This document shows, one piece after another, positions 1 through 9,184 of a stretch of 37,965 nt of DNA (its first letter is position 1; every line of letters begins with the position of its first letter). The position numbers and the translations under genes were made by a program. The stretch is from an uncultured Opitutales bacterium (GTDB lineage Bacteria > Verrucomicrobiota > Verrucomicrobiia > Opitutales > Intestinicryptomonadaceae): contig URYY01000005.1 of the NCBI GenBank assembly GCA_900552245.1, positions 1 to 37,965 of the forward strand, in the 5' to 3' direction. The notes below the pieces were generated by a model that was not told where the DNA came from, made no database searches, and saw only the letters and a list, made by a program, of their open reading frames with translations.

Positions 1-376
1 AAGAGTATTTATCGTCTATATCGAGTATGTAGTAGTCGCCGTAAAATGGCCAAAAGAAGCTGACGCGCAACTTGGAAAAATCGCCTTTATTTGGAGCGTA
101 TGCGCGCCCCTTGGCGGAGGTCCTTTTGCCGCTTGCATCTTCGCCGGAATTTAAGACAGTCACTGTGCCATCGTCGTTTAGTATGTATTGTGCGCTAGAA
201 TTTTTAAGACCCTTTTGGAAGGAATTTTCGTAGCGGGCAATTTCATACCAAGTGCCCATGTACCTTTTTATATCGACGTTCTTTGCAGTCGGTATTGCAG
301 TTTCAGTTGCGCATGAAACCCCTAAGAGGGATAGCAAGCTAAGCGACAGTGTTCTCAATAATTTTACTATTTTCAT
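1..376 (-). CDS. blc: Outer-membrane lipocalin (Blc family), partial
   Basis: The reading frame runs from ATG at 376-374 off the left edge, so only about 125 N-terminal codons are present. It begins with a lipoprotein signal: Lys near the start, a Leu/Ser-rich hydrophobic stretch and a lipobox ending L-G-V-S-C, then Ala-Thr. The lipocalin signature GTWYEIAR follows after K-R-Y-M. Farther on is a VSFFWPFYGDYY stretch that matches the Blc family, where VSFFGPFYG is typical. Blc proteins are small outer-membrane lipoproteins that bind lysophospholipid or fatty-acid ligands and are associated with envelope stress. The start lies 38 bases inside the 3' end of the upstream uvsE frame on the same strand, so expression may be coupled. 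The C-terminus is not visible. Confidence 0.85.
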   Translation of the reverse strand, partial: MKIVKLLRTLSLSLLSLLGVSCATETAIPTAKNVDIKRYMGTWYEIARYENSFQKGLKNSSAQYILNDDGTVTVLNSGEDASGKRTSAKGRAYAPNKGDFSKLRVSFFWPFYGDYYILDIDDKYS

Positions 377-1285
377 TTCTTTTAATTTTAAGTTGAAGTT
401 TTTTAATTGCAAGGTCTTTTGCCTTAGCTTCAATCATGCAAATATACTCAAAGCCGTAATTTGGCGGAAGATGTTTGCAAAATTCGCTATGGCTTCTGGG
501 CTTCAATTTTGAGGCACTTTCGGAGTAATGAAAAATCGGAGTGTGCCCGCCCCAAGTTTTGGCGCACAAATCGGCCAATTCAGATTCACTAACACCCGAT
601 GAATTGCAGCGCTCGTGCAAAATATCAAAACTTAGCGGAATTTTGTAGGCCTTAAAAACTTTAAAAGATTTGCCGTATTCCAAAATCCCCTGTCCTCGTT
701 TTCTATGCTTAGGCGCCTTCTTGCGGAGCTTGAAAGAAGAGAGATCCCGCTTTCAAAATCGCGAATAAAATCGGGCGACTTTGGGCTTCTATTTATGTGG
801 ATATTTATTGGGTTTGAAATGTTCTTGTTAGCCCCCATCAAATCCAAAATTTCAGCGTTAAAATTTATATCTCGCACGGCAGCCTCCCTCACTTCGGCGT
901 CAGCCGAAGCGATAGCAACGTACTGCGACGGATGGAATGAGAGCGATATCCCGCCCGACTTTGCAAGCCTCCCCGCCCGCCTTAAACCTGAAATTATTTG
1001 CTTAGAATCTTTTAAATCCGAAATTCTTAGATGCAAATTCGGGTGGGTTAAAAGCAGAAAGATGCTCGATGAAACTCTAAAGTGCGCTATGCCGCTTTGC
1101 CCGCAAAACTTCACAGCTTCCAAAACGTAGTTTGCGTTATTTAGACAAATTTCGGAAAGCTTAGAGAGGGCGTATCCTATTTCAAGCGCGCAAAAATTTT
1201 TGTAAGTGAGCGCGCGCATTCCAGGCCCGCGCTTTTTTAGCGCAAGCGAGATGCAGCAAAGCCCAAACTTTAGAAAGTTTCCCAC
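339..1285 (-). pseudogene. uvsE: UV-damage endonuclease UvsE, frameshifted
   Basis: Two overlapping frames encode consecutive parts of one UvsE (UVDE) protein. This TIM-barrel endonuclease incises 5' of UV photoproducts. The N-terminal frame (1285 to 632) carries SFHPSQYVAI, NIHINR and SIENEDRGF, matching family metal-binding motifs. The C-terminal frame (683 to 339) carries IPLSFDILHERCN, the next conserved block. The frames meet near 655-668, where the minus strand reads CTTTTAAAGTTTTTAAG. One extra A in the AAA run would join Asn-Leu-Leu-Lys to Val-Phe-Lys and restore a protein of about 310 residues, normal for the family. Causes could be a true one-base deletion, a slippage-prone tract, or a sequencing error. 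The rest is well conserved, so any inactivation is recent. An intrinsic terminator lies just upstream at 1323-1348. Confidence 0.8.
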
Positions 1286-1322
1286 TTTATATTTATCGGA
1301 AGATTCTCAAAATTCTTTCAAT

Positions 1323-1348
1323 AAAAAAGAGGCGGTAAATTCCGCCCC
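1323..1348 (-). terminator. Rho-independent terminator after the coiled-coil gene
   Basis: On the minus strand GGGGCGG and CCGCCTC form a 7-bp stem (one G-U pair) around a six-base loop, followed by TCTTTTTTATT. It lies 44 bases past the stop of the gene at 1392-2816 and before uvsE, so the two are probably separate transcription units. Confidence 0.75.
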
Positions 1349-1391
1349 TTAAAATATATCCTAGATAATTTAGCTGAAGAAAAACCTTGAA

Positions 1392-2816
1392 CTACTCAAG
1401 TTTATCTAGCTCCTCCACAATCTTATCCAAGCTCTTGATATCTTCAAGCGACTTTTCTTTGGTCTGCGCAGCCTCCTTGCCCAGAGATTCAAAGTGCTTT
1501 GCCGCAACGTCCGATTGAGCCTTTGCAATTTCAACCTTGCTCTTTAAAATCTCTATTTCGGAGGCTATACTCTGCGAATCTGCGGCCGCCCGTATCGCCC
1601 CGCGCAAGCCCGCCTGACTTTCGCTTTCTATAGCTGAGATTGAATTCAATGAAGCATGAACTTCATTTAGTAAATTGGAAAGCATATTAGAGCAGCCCAT
1701 CAACTCCGCCGTTAAGTAAGACAGTTTCGTGCATCTTTGCAATATTTCATCCCTTATACTTTTTTTATCGTTAGCCTTTTCTCTTTGAAATCCAAGAGCT
1801 CCTCCCGAAGCAGCCGCAGGGGAATACACATTTTCGTTTTTAGCCTTACCTTTGGATACGAAAGTCCCAGACAGGCCTTGGGGAAAGGAATAGCACATAT
1901 CGGGACTCTTAGATATAGCTTTCTTAGTCAAAATTTGCGATTGCACCAATAAATTTATACCAGGCTTAAATACACAATCAAAATACTTGCCCCCTTCTAT
2001 TTTCGGAAGCTTGTTCATAACAAAAGCCTCTAGACCCAAGCGAGACCTGACATAGGAATTCTTAAGACTTCTAAGCTCGACGTATTGCTTGTTGAGAGAG
2101 GAAATCGATGCCATAGAACTATCAATAAGTTTTTTCAGTTCACTTTCCATTGAAAGTTCAGAATCCGTATTAGTGCGACATTTTTCCGAGGCCTGCTTTA
2201 AATAGGAATTGCCAAGCTCCAAAAAGTTTTCTATTCCCTTAATTCTCGGGCCTGCGATGCCCACAGACGACAACTCCTGAGTAAGCTCCGCCTGAAGCTT
2301 CAAGAATGAGTTTTTGGCGCGAACAAATTCGGAAGCGGTAAAATCAAAGTAATTTTTATCCGCATAATTTTCGCCGGGATTTTTTGCAACAAGATCCGAA
2401 CATTCGTTGTAAAGCTTTTCGCCAAGCGCGATTCGCTCTTTGCCCAAGGGCAAAATTGAAGATGCAAACTCCAAGCCTGACTTAACGCTATCAAGACTGT
2501 TGCGCGCGTCCGCAAAATCCTCTTTAAGAACAGAAAGGCTATTTAGTTTTGCCTTTATATCCTTATCATTAGAATTTGTGCGCATATTTAGCGAGAACAG
2601 CTCTCCACTTAGGGTTGCAAGTCTATTTTGATTTTCATCTAGAATTTTGCCCGCCTCGTCCAATTTTTGCGAGGCCAGATTGTACTGCTTTAGGGCGGAG
2701 TCGGACAAATTCCTCGCCTCCTCTACGCTCTTTAAAACATCGCCTTGCGCAAATGCCGCAGCGGCGGCGGCTGCATAAGCACATACGCCCAATAAAATAT
2801 TTGATGCAAACTTCAT
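1392..2816 (-). CDS. Secreted coiled-coil protein of unknown function
   Basis: A 474-residue protein with a clear Sec signal peptide: Met-Lys start, a very Ala-rich hydrophobic core and a probable AFA-Q cleavage site near residue 23. The mature part is almost entirely helical with long heptad-like stretches (residues about 25-125 and 365-474) rich in Leu, Ala, Ser, Lys and Glu. A short Gly/Ser/Pro-containing linker lies around residues 300-345. No catalytic motif or known domain is recognisable. By composition it resembles periplasmic or outer-membrane-associated structural or adaptor proteins, but that is only analogy. It lies 90 bases downstream of the N5-(carboxyethyl)ornithine synthase-like gene on the same strand and ends before a strong terminator, so the two could share a transcript. 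Confidence 0.7.
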   Translation of the reverse strand: MKFASNILLGVCAYAAAAAAAFAQGDVLKSVEEARNLSDSALKQYNLASQKLDEAGKILDENQNRLATLSGELFSLNMRTNSNDKDIKAKLNSLSVLKEDFADARNSLDSVKSGLEFASSILPLGKERIALGEKLYNECSDLVAKNPGENYADKNYFDFTASEFVRAKNSFLKLQAELTQELSSVGIAGPRIKGIENFLELGNSYLKQASEKCRTNTDSELSMESELKKLIDSSMASISSLNKQYVELRSLKNSYVRSRLGLEAFVMNKLPKIEGGKYFDCVFKPGINLLVQSQILTKKAISKSPDMCYSFPQGLSGTFVSKGKAKNENVYSPAAASGGALGFQREKANDKKSIRDEILQRCTKLSYLTAELMGCSNMLSNLLNEVHASLNSISAIESESQAGLRGAIRAAADSQSIASEIEILKSKVEIAKAQSDVAAKHFESLGKEAAQTKEKSLEDIKSLDKIVEELDKLE

Positions 2817-2906
2817 GGTTTTACCTTACTTCCTTTCGCAAGTTTAGACAAGCCAATACGAATATTATTTCAAATAAAGCTAGTGTAGAAATATATATTC
2901 ATAAAA

Positions 2907-3860
2907 TTATCGATTTTGGAACATGTTTATCCTTATATCAAGAATATTACCTTCCCTAAAATTCATAGCCTTATTCAGGATTTCATCGCCATTTCCGTCT
3001 ATGAGGGCATCTATATGTTTTGTTAATTCGTCGCTTATACTTTCTGACGCAGATCTATAAAAGATGGAGGGCGTATGATCCACCGCATAATGAATTATCC
3101 CATCAACCTCGTATATGGGAGACTCTATCGTAGTCGGAACCGAAGTTTCTATTCCTCCATGTCTATCGCAACTTATGTCTATAATCATACTGTTGCGCCG
3201 CATTCGTTTAAGATCCTCCCTATAAACGATATGATCCTTTCTTCTTGTATCCCACAATATGGCATTTACGATTACGTCGAAATTACCAATCTCTTCCCGC
3301 AAGAGAGACTCTGTGTGTCGATTGTAACAAATAACGGAGGCCCCCATATAATCCAACGTCTTAATTGCCCCCCGAGCGACGTTTCCCCTTCCTAGTACAG
3401 CGACCCGCGTATTGTAGGGGAAAGTTCCGTAGCACATATACGCATGAAGTATTGCAGCCTCTCCAGCAATTTCGTTGTTGCGCCAAAAACAGTGCCTACC
3501 TTTATCATACATGTCTTCCCAGGCGTAGACGGATAACCCTCCGTTTATAATTTTGTCAGTTATATCTCTATTTTGGACGGCATGAATCCAACCGCAAACA
3601 GTCTGCCCTCTGAGATGTTCCAAATACTCAGCGTCGCCGACTTTAGGATCGCATATTATCTCCTGCATCAAAATCTCTTCTCTACTCGCGACTTTCACTC
3701 CTGCGGCTTCGTAGTCCGCATCCGTAAAACCAAGATCACGTCCGTAGTTTGTCTCAACTAAGATATACCCCTTGTTCTTTATCCTGGCTATGTGCTCAGG
3801 CAAGAGAGCTATTCTTTTTTCATTTTCTTTGTGACTTCTCGGAAACCCTATACTTTTCAT
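2907..3860 (-). CDS. N5-(carboxyethyl)ornithine synthase-type dehydrogenase (AlaDH/PNT-like)
   Basis: A 317-residue protein of the alanine dehydrogenase/transhydrogenase fold. Full-length character matches the N5-(carboxyethyl)ornithine synthase group (about 313 residues). It has an N-terminal K-E-N-E-K-R-I-A-L-L-P block, CDPKVGDAEYL (70-80), GWIHAVQNRDITD (90-102), FWRNNEIAGEAA (125-136), a Rossmann motif GRGNVARG (157-164) and DISCDRHGGIETS. Known members reductively condense pyruvate with the side-chain amine of ornithine or lysine using NADPH. Which amine is used here cannot be read. It sits at the edge of a surface polysaccharide locus, and N-(1-carboxyethyl)lysine is known as an O-antigen substituent in some Proteobacteria. 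A role in decorating the polysaccharide is possible, but inferred. Confidence 0.8.
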   Translation of the reverse strand: MKSIGFPRSHKENEKRIALLPEHIARIKNKGYILVETNYGRDLGFTDADYEAAGVKVASREEILMQEIICDPKVGDAEYLEHLRGQTVCGWIHAVQNRDITDKIINGGLSVYAWEDMYDKGRHCFWRNNEIAGEAAILHAYMCYGTFPYNTRVAVLGRGNVARGAIKTLDYMGASVICYNRHTESLLREEIGNFDVIVNAILWDTRRKDHIVYREDLKRMRRNSMIIDISCDRHGGIETSVPTTIESPIYEVDGIIHYAVDHTPSIFYRSASESISDELTKHIDALIDGNGDEILNKAMNFREGNILDIRINMFQNR

Positions 3861-4195
3861 ACGAACAGACTGTTTTCTAAGCTTTTCTAAGTATTGATTC
3901 TTCGCCTCTTTTCAAGATTTTTTTTCCCTCATTGCGCAAATATAAACAAGAGTAATTATAAGAATCGTAATATACCATCAAAAGCAGAACTACATAAATT
4001 CAAAAGATTTAAGTCATAAGATATGACAGTACATATTGTCTTTGGAGATTCCATATCAACATCCCTCAGAATCTTCAATATATAAAAATTTTTATGCACG
4101 CATCAAACTACTGTTGCAATATAAACATATTTTGTCATAGATTCTCAAATAAAGATTCGGCCTCTAAAATAACTTTACTAGGAAATATAGAATCA
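3861..4195. other. Intergenic region between divergent genes
   Basis: 335 bases of AT-rich DNA between the minus-strand carboxyethylornithine synthase-like gene and the plus-strand glycosyltransferase. It must carry the start signals of both. I see no RNA gene, strong hairpin or convincing promoter pair. An in-frame ATG at 4094 would lengthen the glycosyltransferase by 34 residues, but that stretch does not resemble the family. Confidence 0.5.
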
Positions 4196-5416
4196 ATGAA
4201 GCTACTGCAGGTAAACACTGTCGTCAATTCTGGCTCAACCGGAAGAATTGCCGAGGGCATAGGCGAAGTTGCAATGCAAAATGGCTGGGAGTCCTACATT
4301 GCATTTGGAAGAAACCCGCGCCCTAGCAAATCAAAGACAATTCAACTCTGCAAGAGTTGGGAGCTCTACCCGAATGTGCTATATACGCGAATATTTGACA
4401 AAGACGGCGCCTTCTCCAAGCTCGGCACAAGGCGCCTGATATCCGCCATAGATGAAATAAATCCCGACATAATCCACCTGCACAATCTACACGGCTATTA
4501 CCTCCATGTTCCGAGCCTGTTCGATTATCTTGTAAAACGAAACAGACCCGTAGTCTGGACACTGCACGATTGTTGGATTATGACCGGGCACTGCTGCTAC
4601 TTTTTCGATTGCCGCAAGTGGGAAAAACACTGCTCAGATTGCCCCAGAAAAAAGAGTTATCCGGCCTCATACCTCTTCGACAATTCAGGGCAAAACCATT
4701 CGATAAAAATTGAATTTGCTCAAAAGGCTCGCAATTTTCTGCATCTGGTGCCCGTATCCGATTGGCTACGCTCAGAGCTAGAAAAATCCCACTTCAAGGA
4801 CTGTGCTTCAACGACAATAAGAAATGGTATAGATCTGAACTCTTTCAAGACGCCAAAAAACCTCGATGCAATTAGGGCAAAATATTCACTTACCGCCCCA
4901 AAGTACGCGATATGCGTCGCAAATGTCTGGGGAGCTTCAAAGGGTTATGCGGATTTACCCAAAATTGCAAACCTTCTAAATAAACACAATGTTAAGTTAA
5001 TCGTTGTAGGAACCTCAAAAAAGCAGACGGACGAATTAAAGTTGCATGGCATAATTCCAATATTGCGCACGGAAAACGTTGACGAATTGGCGGGCTTGTA
5101 TTCTCTTGCAAACGTGTTTCTAAATCCGACAAATGTTGAGGCTCTAGGAATGGTTAATATGGAGGCCATCGCCTGCGGGACGCCCGTAGTAACCTACAAC
5201 ACCGGAGGGAGCCCCGAATCTATAGATGAAAATACGGGGGCAGTTGTAAAAGTCGGCGATGTCCGCGGAATGGTAAACGAGGCAATCAAAATTGTAAAAA
5301 GAGGCAAAGCCGCCTGCAAAGATGCCTGCCTAAAAAGGGCAAAAGATAACTTTTCAAAGGAACTTGCCTTCTCAAAATATATAAATCTATACAGCGAAAT
5401 CCTAAAGAATGCCTGA
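4196..5416 (+). CDS. Family 4 glycosyltransferase
   Basis: A 406-residue GT-B glycosyltransferase (GT4-like). The chosen start gives the typical opening MKLLQVNTVVNSGSTGRIAE, whose Gly-Ser-Thr-Gly loop begins the acceptor domain. IIHLHNLHGYY and WTLHDCWIMTGHC follow, with a Cys-rich segment near residues 132-152 that is common in this subgroup. The donor domain includes IRNGIDLNSF and the E-x7-E signature region NVEALGMVNMEAIACGTPVV. It probably adds one sugar to a lipid-linked repeat unit at the cytoplasmic face; donor and linkage cannot be predicted. It converges with the next gene, whose 3' end is 35 bases away, so it is transcribed separately. Confidence 0.85.
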   Translation: MKLLQVNTVVNSGSTGRIAEGIGEVAMQNGWESYIAFGRNPRPSKSKTIQLCKSWELYPNVLYTRIFDKDGAFSKLGTRRLISAIDEINPDIIHLHNLHGYYLHVPSLFDYLVKRNRPVVWTLHDCWIMTGHCCYFFDCRKWEKHCSDCPRKKSYPASYLFDNSGQNHSIKIEFAQKARNFLHLVPVSDWLRSELEKSHFKDCASTTIRNGIDLNSFKTPKNLDAIRAKYSLTAPKYAICVANVWGASKGYADLPKIANLLNKHNVKLIVVGTSKKQTDELKLHGIIPILRTENVDELAGLYSLANVFLNPTNVEALGMVNMEAIACGTPVVTYNTGGSPESIDENTGAVVKVGDVRGMVNEAIKIVKRGKAACKDACLKRAKDNFSKELAFSKYINLYSEILKNA

Positions 5417-5451
5417 GACTGCACTCACCTTGAAAAAATAATCTCCCCGGT

Positions 5452-6561
5452 TCAACTCAGGGCTCTTTTGAATACATCAATTTGATACTCCGGATTCCAG
5501 GAATTATCTATTTCTTCAAAACAATTTTTGCGGATAAGCTCCCTATCTTTCGAGTTGTCGAACCACTGCCCTATTTTCTGCGCGAGGGAATCCACATTGC
5601 CATATTCAAAAAAATCCCCGGTCTTGCCGCTTACGATAGACTCAAATTCGGGCATTTGCATCTTGAAATTATCGTGGGTTAAAACGGGGCAACCAAACAT
5701 CAGCGAATGTATCGCCGTAAGCCCCACATTCCCCGGCGAAACGCACAAATCCGCGTTATATAAAAGCTCGGCATTTACCTTTTCATCATAGCAAGCTCCG
5801 TAAAACCAAACTTGATTTTCCAAGCCAAGTTCCCGACTCAGAGCCTGCAAGTCGGATTTCATACTGCCGTCGCCCACCAAAGTTAAATTGTATATGCGCC
5901 CCTCCGACTTTAAAATAGCAAGAGTGCGCAATATCATATCCAGCGATTTTACCTTTGTAAGCCTTCCCAAAAAAATCAGGTTGGGATTCTCGTTTTTAAA
6001 ATGATTTCGGTAAACATCGCTTCCGGAAAGTTTTTCTCGCAAATCAAGCTGCACCGCATAGTTTAGAGAGTTGTGGATTACAAACAAGCTCTTGGGGTCA
6101 AACCCCTCTTTAATCATCAATTCCCGCGCATAGTTTCCGTATAAAAAAACGCCGGCTCCAAGCTTAAAAAATATCTTTTTTAATATTTTCTTTAAGAACC
6201 CCTCTCTTCCATACCAACCGTGAGTCCAAAAAAATACGCGCTTTTTCGGGTAGAATTTTGACAGTATTAAAAACAGCCATGTGCTGATGCAAAAGGGTTC
6301 GCCCAGTATTATGTAATCGTCGCAATCCTCCCAAAGCAAAGGCAAGACGCCCTCTTGCCAATAAAACGGAGCGCGAATAAAAATTTTATTCTTAAGCCTG
6401 CGGCAGCGCTTAAGCTTGCCCGTATCAAAACTTAATATGTCCTTTACTCCAACAGGCTTTTCGCCAAAGGCAAATGCGCAATCAAACTCTTCGTCTATCC
6501 TCTTATAAATAGACTCCCGATAGTGGGACGCGCAATTTGATATGCAGCAAACCCGCCTCAT
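5452..6561 (-). CDS. Glycosyltransferase (GT-B, group 1)
   Basis: A 369-residue glycosyltransferase. The C-terminal donor domain shows NLIFLGRLTKVKSLD, LTLVGDGSMKSDL, YNADLCVSPGNVGLTAIHSL and FGCPVLTHDN, characteristic of group 1 enzymes. The usual E-x7-E pattern is modified: the segment after SPG has Leu-Thr where many relatives have Glu, so catalytic assignment is less certain. Its ATG is one base after the UDP-glucose dehydrogenase stop, so the two are co-transcribed and probably translationally coupled. A UDP-sugar donor, possibly UDP-glucuronate, is a reasonable inference but not shown. Confidence 0.82.
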   Translation of the reverse strand: MRRVCCISNCASHYRESIYKRIDEEFDCAFAFGEKPVGVKDILSFDTGKLKRCRRLKNKIFIRAPFYWQEGVLPLLWEDCDDYIILGEPFCISTWLFLILSKFYPKKRVFFWTHGWYGREGFLKKILKKIFFKLGAGVFLYGNYARELMIKEGFDPKSLFVIHNSLNYAVQLDLREKLSGSDVYRNHFKNENPNLIFLGRLTKVKSLDMILRTLAILKSEGRIYNLTLVGDGSMKSDLQALSRELGLENQVWFYGACYDEKVNAELLYNADLCVSPGNVGLTAIHSLMFGCPVLTHDNFKMQMPEFESIVSGKTGDFFEYGNVDSLAQKIGQWFDNSKDRELIRKNCFEEIDNSWNPEYQIDVFKRALS

Positions 6562-6562
6562 T

Positions 6563-7870
6563 CTAGCCTATTCTTATGTATTTAAAACCATCTAAATCCG
6601 AGAGCGAAAGCACATTGCGCCCGTCTATTATTACGGGATTCTCACACATAGAATCGCGTATCCTCTTCCAATCGGGCATTCTAAACTCCTTCCACTCAGT
6701 AACGTGAAATATCGCACACGCGCCCTTTGAGCAGTCGTAAATGTCCTTCGCGTAACTAACCACATCGCCTATCCTGCGCCTGCATTCATTCATTGCCACG
6801 GGATCGTAAACCGTAACTTCGCAAGCAGCTTTTAAGAGGCTATCTATTAAAACTAGCGAGGGAGCCTCGCGCATATCGTCTGTCCCCGGCTTGAAAGACA
6901 AGCCCCAAACCGCAACTTTTTTACCTTTTAAATTGTCGTCAAACTCAGCCTTGAACTTTTTGAAAAGCAAGTTCTTTTGCGCCTCGTTAACTTCCTCCAC
7001 CGCCTCCAAAACCTTTAACGGGTGGCCGTACTTGTGCGCAGTCTTTATAAGAGCCTTTACGTCTTTCGGAAAGCAGGAGCCCCCATAACCGCAGCCCGCG
7101 TACAAAAACTTTGAACCTATACGGCTGTCTGAGCCCATCCCCTGCCTTACCATATCCACGTCTGCCCCGACAAGCTCGCAGAGATTTGCGATGTCGTTCA
7201 TAAACGATATGCGAGTTGCAAGCATCGAATTTGCCGCGTATTTTGTCATCTCAGCCGACGCTATATCCATAAATATGACTCTAAAATTCTGGACTAGAAT
7301 CGGCTTGTAAAGTGATGTCATAAGCTCCTTAGCTCTCTCGCTATCCACACCCACAACAACTCTGTCGGGACGCATAAAATCCTCTATGGCGCTGCCCTCC
7401 TTCAGAAATTCCGGATTTGAGGCAACGTCGAACTCTATCTTTTCGCCCCTTTTGTCTAGTTCCCCCTGAATCGCCCCTCGAACCATCTCGGCAGTACCTA
7501 CGGGAACTGTGCTCTTTGTAACTACAAGGACGTATTTCTTTAGATTCTTACCTATCGTGCGCGCAACGTCCAAAACATACTTTAAGTCCGCGCTACCGTC
7601 TTCATCGGGTGGAGTTCCCACTGCGGAAAATACCACATGCACATCGTCTAAGACAGAAGCCAAATCTGTGGAAAAGTGAAGCCTGCCGGCTTTTACATTG
7701 CGCTCCACAAGACTATCGAGATTGGGTTCGTAAATTGGAATTTCGCCTTTCAGCAGAGCATTTATCTTTTTAGCGTCAACATCCACGCAAAACACATTAA
7801 CCCCCATCTCCGCAAAACAAGCCCCGGTCACAAGACCGACATATCCCACTCCTACGATAGCTATGTTCAT
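6563..7870 (-). CDS. ugd: UDP-glucose 6-dehydrogenase
   Basis: A 435-residue member of the UDP-glucose/GDP-mannose dehydrogenase family, of usual length. The N-terminal NAD-binding motif is GVGYVGLVTG (residues 7-16). Further family landmarks are FSAVGTPPDEDGSADL, TKSTVPVGT (118-126), NPEFLKEGSAIEDFMRPDRVVVG and the catalytic GCGYGGSCFPKD with Cys266. The C-terminal domain contains VAVWGLSFKPGTDDMREAPS, typical of UDP-glucose dehydrogenases. It oxidises UDP-glucose to UDP-glucuronate in two NAD-dependent steps, supplying a uronic acid for the exopolysaccharide or O-antigen. It is the first gene of a two-gene minus-strand operon with the glycosyltransferase downstream. UDP-N-acetylhexosamine dehydrogenase activity cannot be fully excluded. 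Confidence 0.92.
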   Translation of the reverse strand: MNIAIVGVGYVGLVTGACFAEMGVNVFCVDVDAKKINALLKGEIPIYEPNLDSLVERNVKAGRLHFSTDLASVLDDVHVVFSAVGTPPDEDGSADLKYVLDVARTIGKNLKKYVLVVTKSTVPVGTAEMVRGAIQGELDKRGEKIEFDVASNPEFLKEGSAIEDFMRPDRVVVGVDSERAKELMTSLYKPILVQNFRVIFMDIASAEMTKYAANSMLATRISFMNDIANLCELVGADVDMVRQGMGSDSRIGSKFLYAGCGYGGSCFPKDVKALIKTAHKYGHPLKVLEAVEEVNEAQKNLLFKKFKAEFDDNLKGKKVAVWGLSFKPGTDDMREAPSLVLIDSLLKAACEVTVYDPVAMNECRRRIGDVVSYAKDIYDCSKGACAIFHVTEWKEFRMPDWKRIRDSMCENPVIIDGRNVLSLSDLDGFKYIRIG

Positions 7871-9184
7871 ATTCTATTCCACTTCTAAAAAACCATCCGT
7901 ATAATCTCAAAGCTAACGCTACGGCGCAATACAAAAAATCATCTTTTCGAACTTGAGTTATTTTTATAAGTCTTAAGGTATTGCGCTTCCACGTTATCAC
8001 ATCCGTTTGAACCACATAGGAAATAGAATATACTTGCTTTCACGATGCGATTTAGAGCACAGGACGCTATATTATCCCTATGCCCAAGGCGAACTTTAAT
8101 TTTATTCTTAAATAATACGTTTCCTATTAAAAAAAAGCCTTATCTCTGTCAACACTTGTGAAATTCATCTATGAATCGTTTAGAATTCATAAGCATTGCA
8201 AGTACAAATGCGACATGACTTTTGTCACTGCCAAAAGATTCGAGCTTTATGCCTTAAAAATTTTCATGTAGATAGTTTCTATGTAACTTCAAAAATTCTC
8301 CATAAGAAATACACTGGCAGATAGATTTACATTTGGCTTTCAACACACTAGAAAACAATATATTAGAATAGCTGGAATTTGTGTACAAAATCATTGTCGC
8401 AAAACGCCTCCATAAAAAGTATCAAATTGAGAACAAATATAAAGCGCTTAATTTCAAACAAGTGAAAGGAATATGATCATAAAGACTTCTACCTATATCA
8501 GAGACTCTATATTACTTGCGATAATACATATATGAGTAACAATGATGGTAACAACATGGATTCTTTAAGAACACTCGAAATATCATCCATTGTAATTTCT
8601 ACGTAGCTCCTTTTTCAACCTCTATTCTGGTGGATAATTCCCGAGAATAGTTATCAAGAGATAAAAAAAATTAGAAGCAAACTCTAATTAGTAAATACCA
8701 TATTAATATCATATATTACCAAAGAACGGAATAAATCGCTTCGAGAAGTTCTTCATATGCAACACTATTCCGATAGCTTTAACCCTAACAGCTAGATTTT
8801 GCTCGACCTTGACTGACCTTTATTAGATTTCGTCTGTAAAATTAAAACCAGAGACGAAATCTTTAAAAAGATCTCATAAAATTCACCCCAAAAAAAGAGT
8901 AAAAAAAGGCATAATGATATATATATTCATTCTAAACATCGGCACTTATTGAATTGTAAATGTACTAATATTTCCTTAAAATATATGCCGCCAAATGGCG
9001 AAATCTTATGCGTCATTTTACTCAAATCTGCAAAAAATAACGAGATCCTAAAAAAAAGAAGTACAGATATATGAGAAATCATTGAGGAATTGGCTTGCCG
9101 TACAAATCTGTGAAATTTTATAAAATACAGCTTACAATAGAATCCAAAACATACACTTGTGACATCCCGCTACAAAAAGGTTAA
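7871..9184. other. Long AT-rich intergenic region
   Basis: 1314 bases between the divergent ugd and flippase genes without a supportable coding region on either strand. It is rich in A/T runs and should hold start signals for both operons. Two inverted repeats stand out: an 11-bp perfect one at 8825-8862 (listed separately) and a 7-bp one, CTATTCT/AGAATAG, at 8622-8650. I see no JUMPstart/ops sequence and no tRNA. Confidence 0.5.
8825..8862. repeat. 11-bp perfect inverted repeat
   Basis: AGATTTCGTCT (8825-8835) and AGACGAAATCT (8852-8862) are exact reverse complements separated by 16 bases. There is no long T-run immediately after it on either strand, so it is not a textbook terminator. It could be an operator, an RNA hairpin in a leader, or a relic of a mobile element. 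Confidence 0.6.

Noticed and set aside
705..1130. 141-codon plus-strand frame opposite uvsE
   Set aside because: It is a shadow of the recognisable minus-strand UvsE domains; its translation has no family character.
7871..9184. Search for a JUMPstart/ops element upstream of the polysaccharide operons
   Set aside because: No GGCGGTAG-like element seen on either strand.
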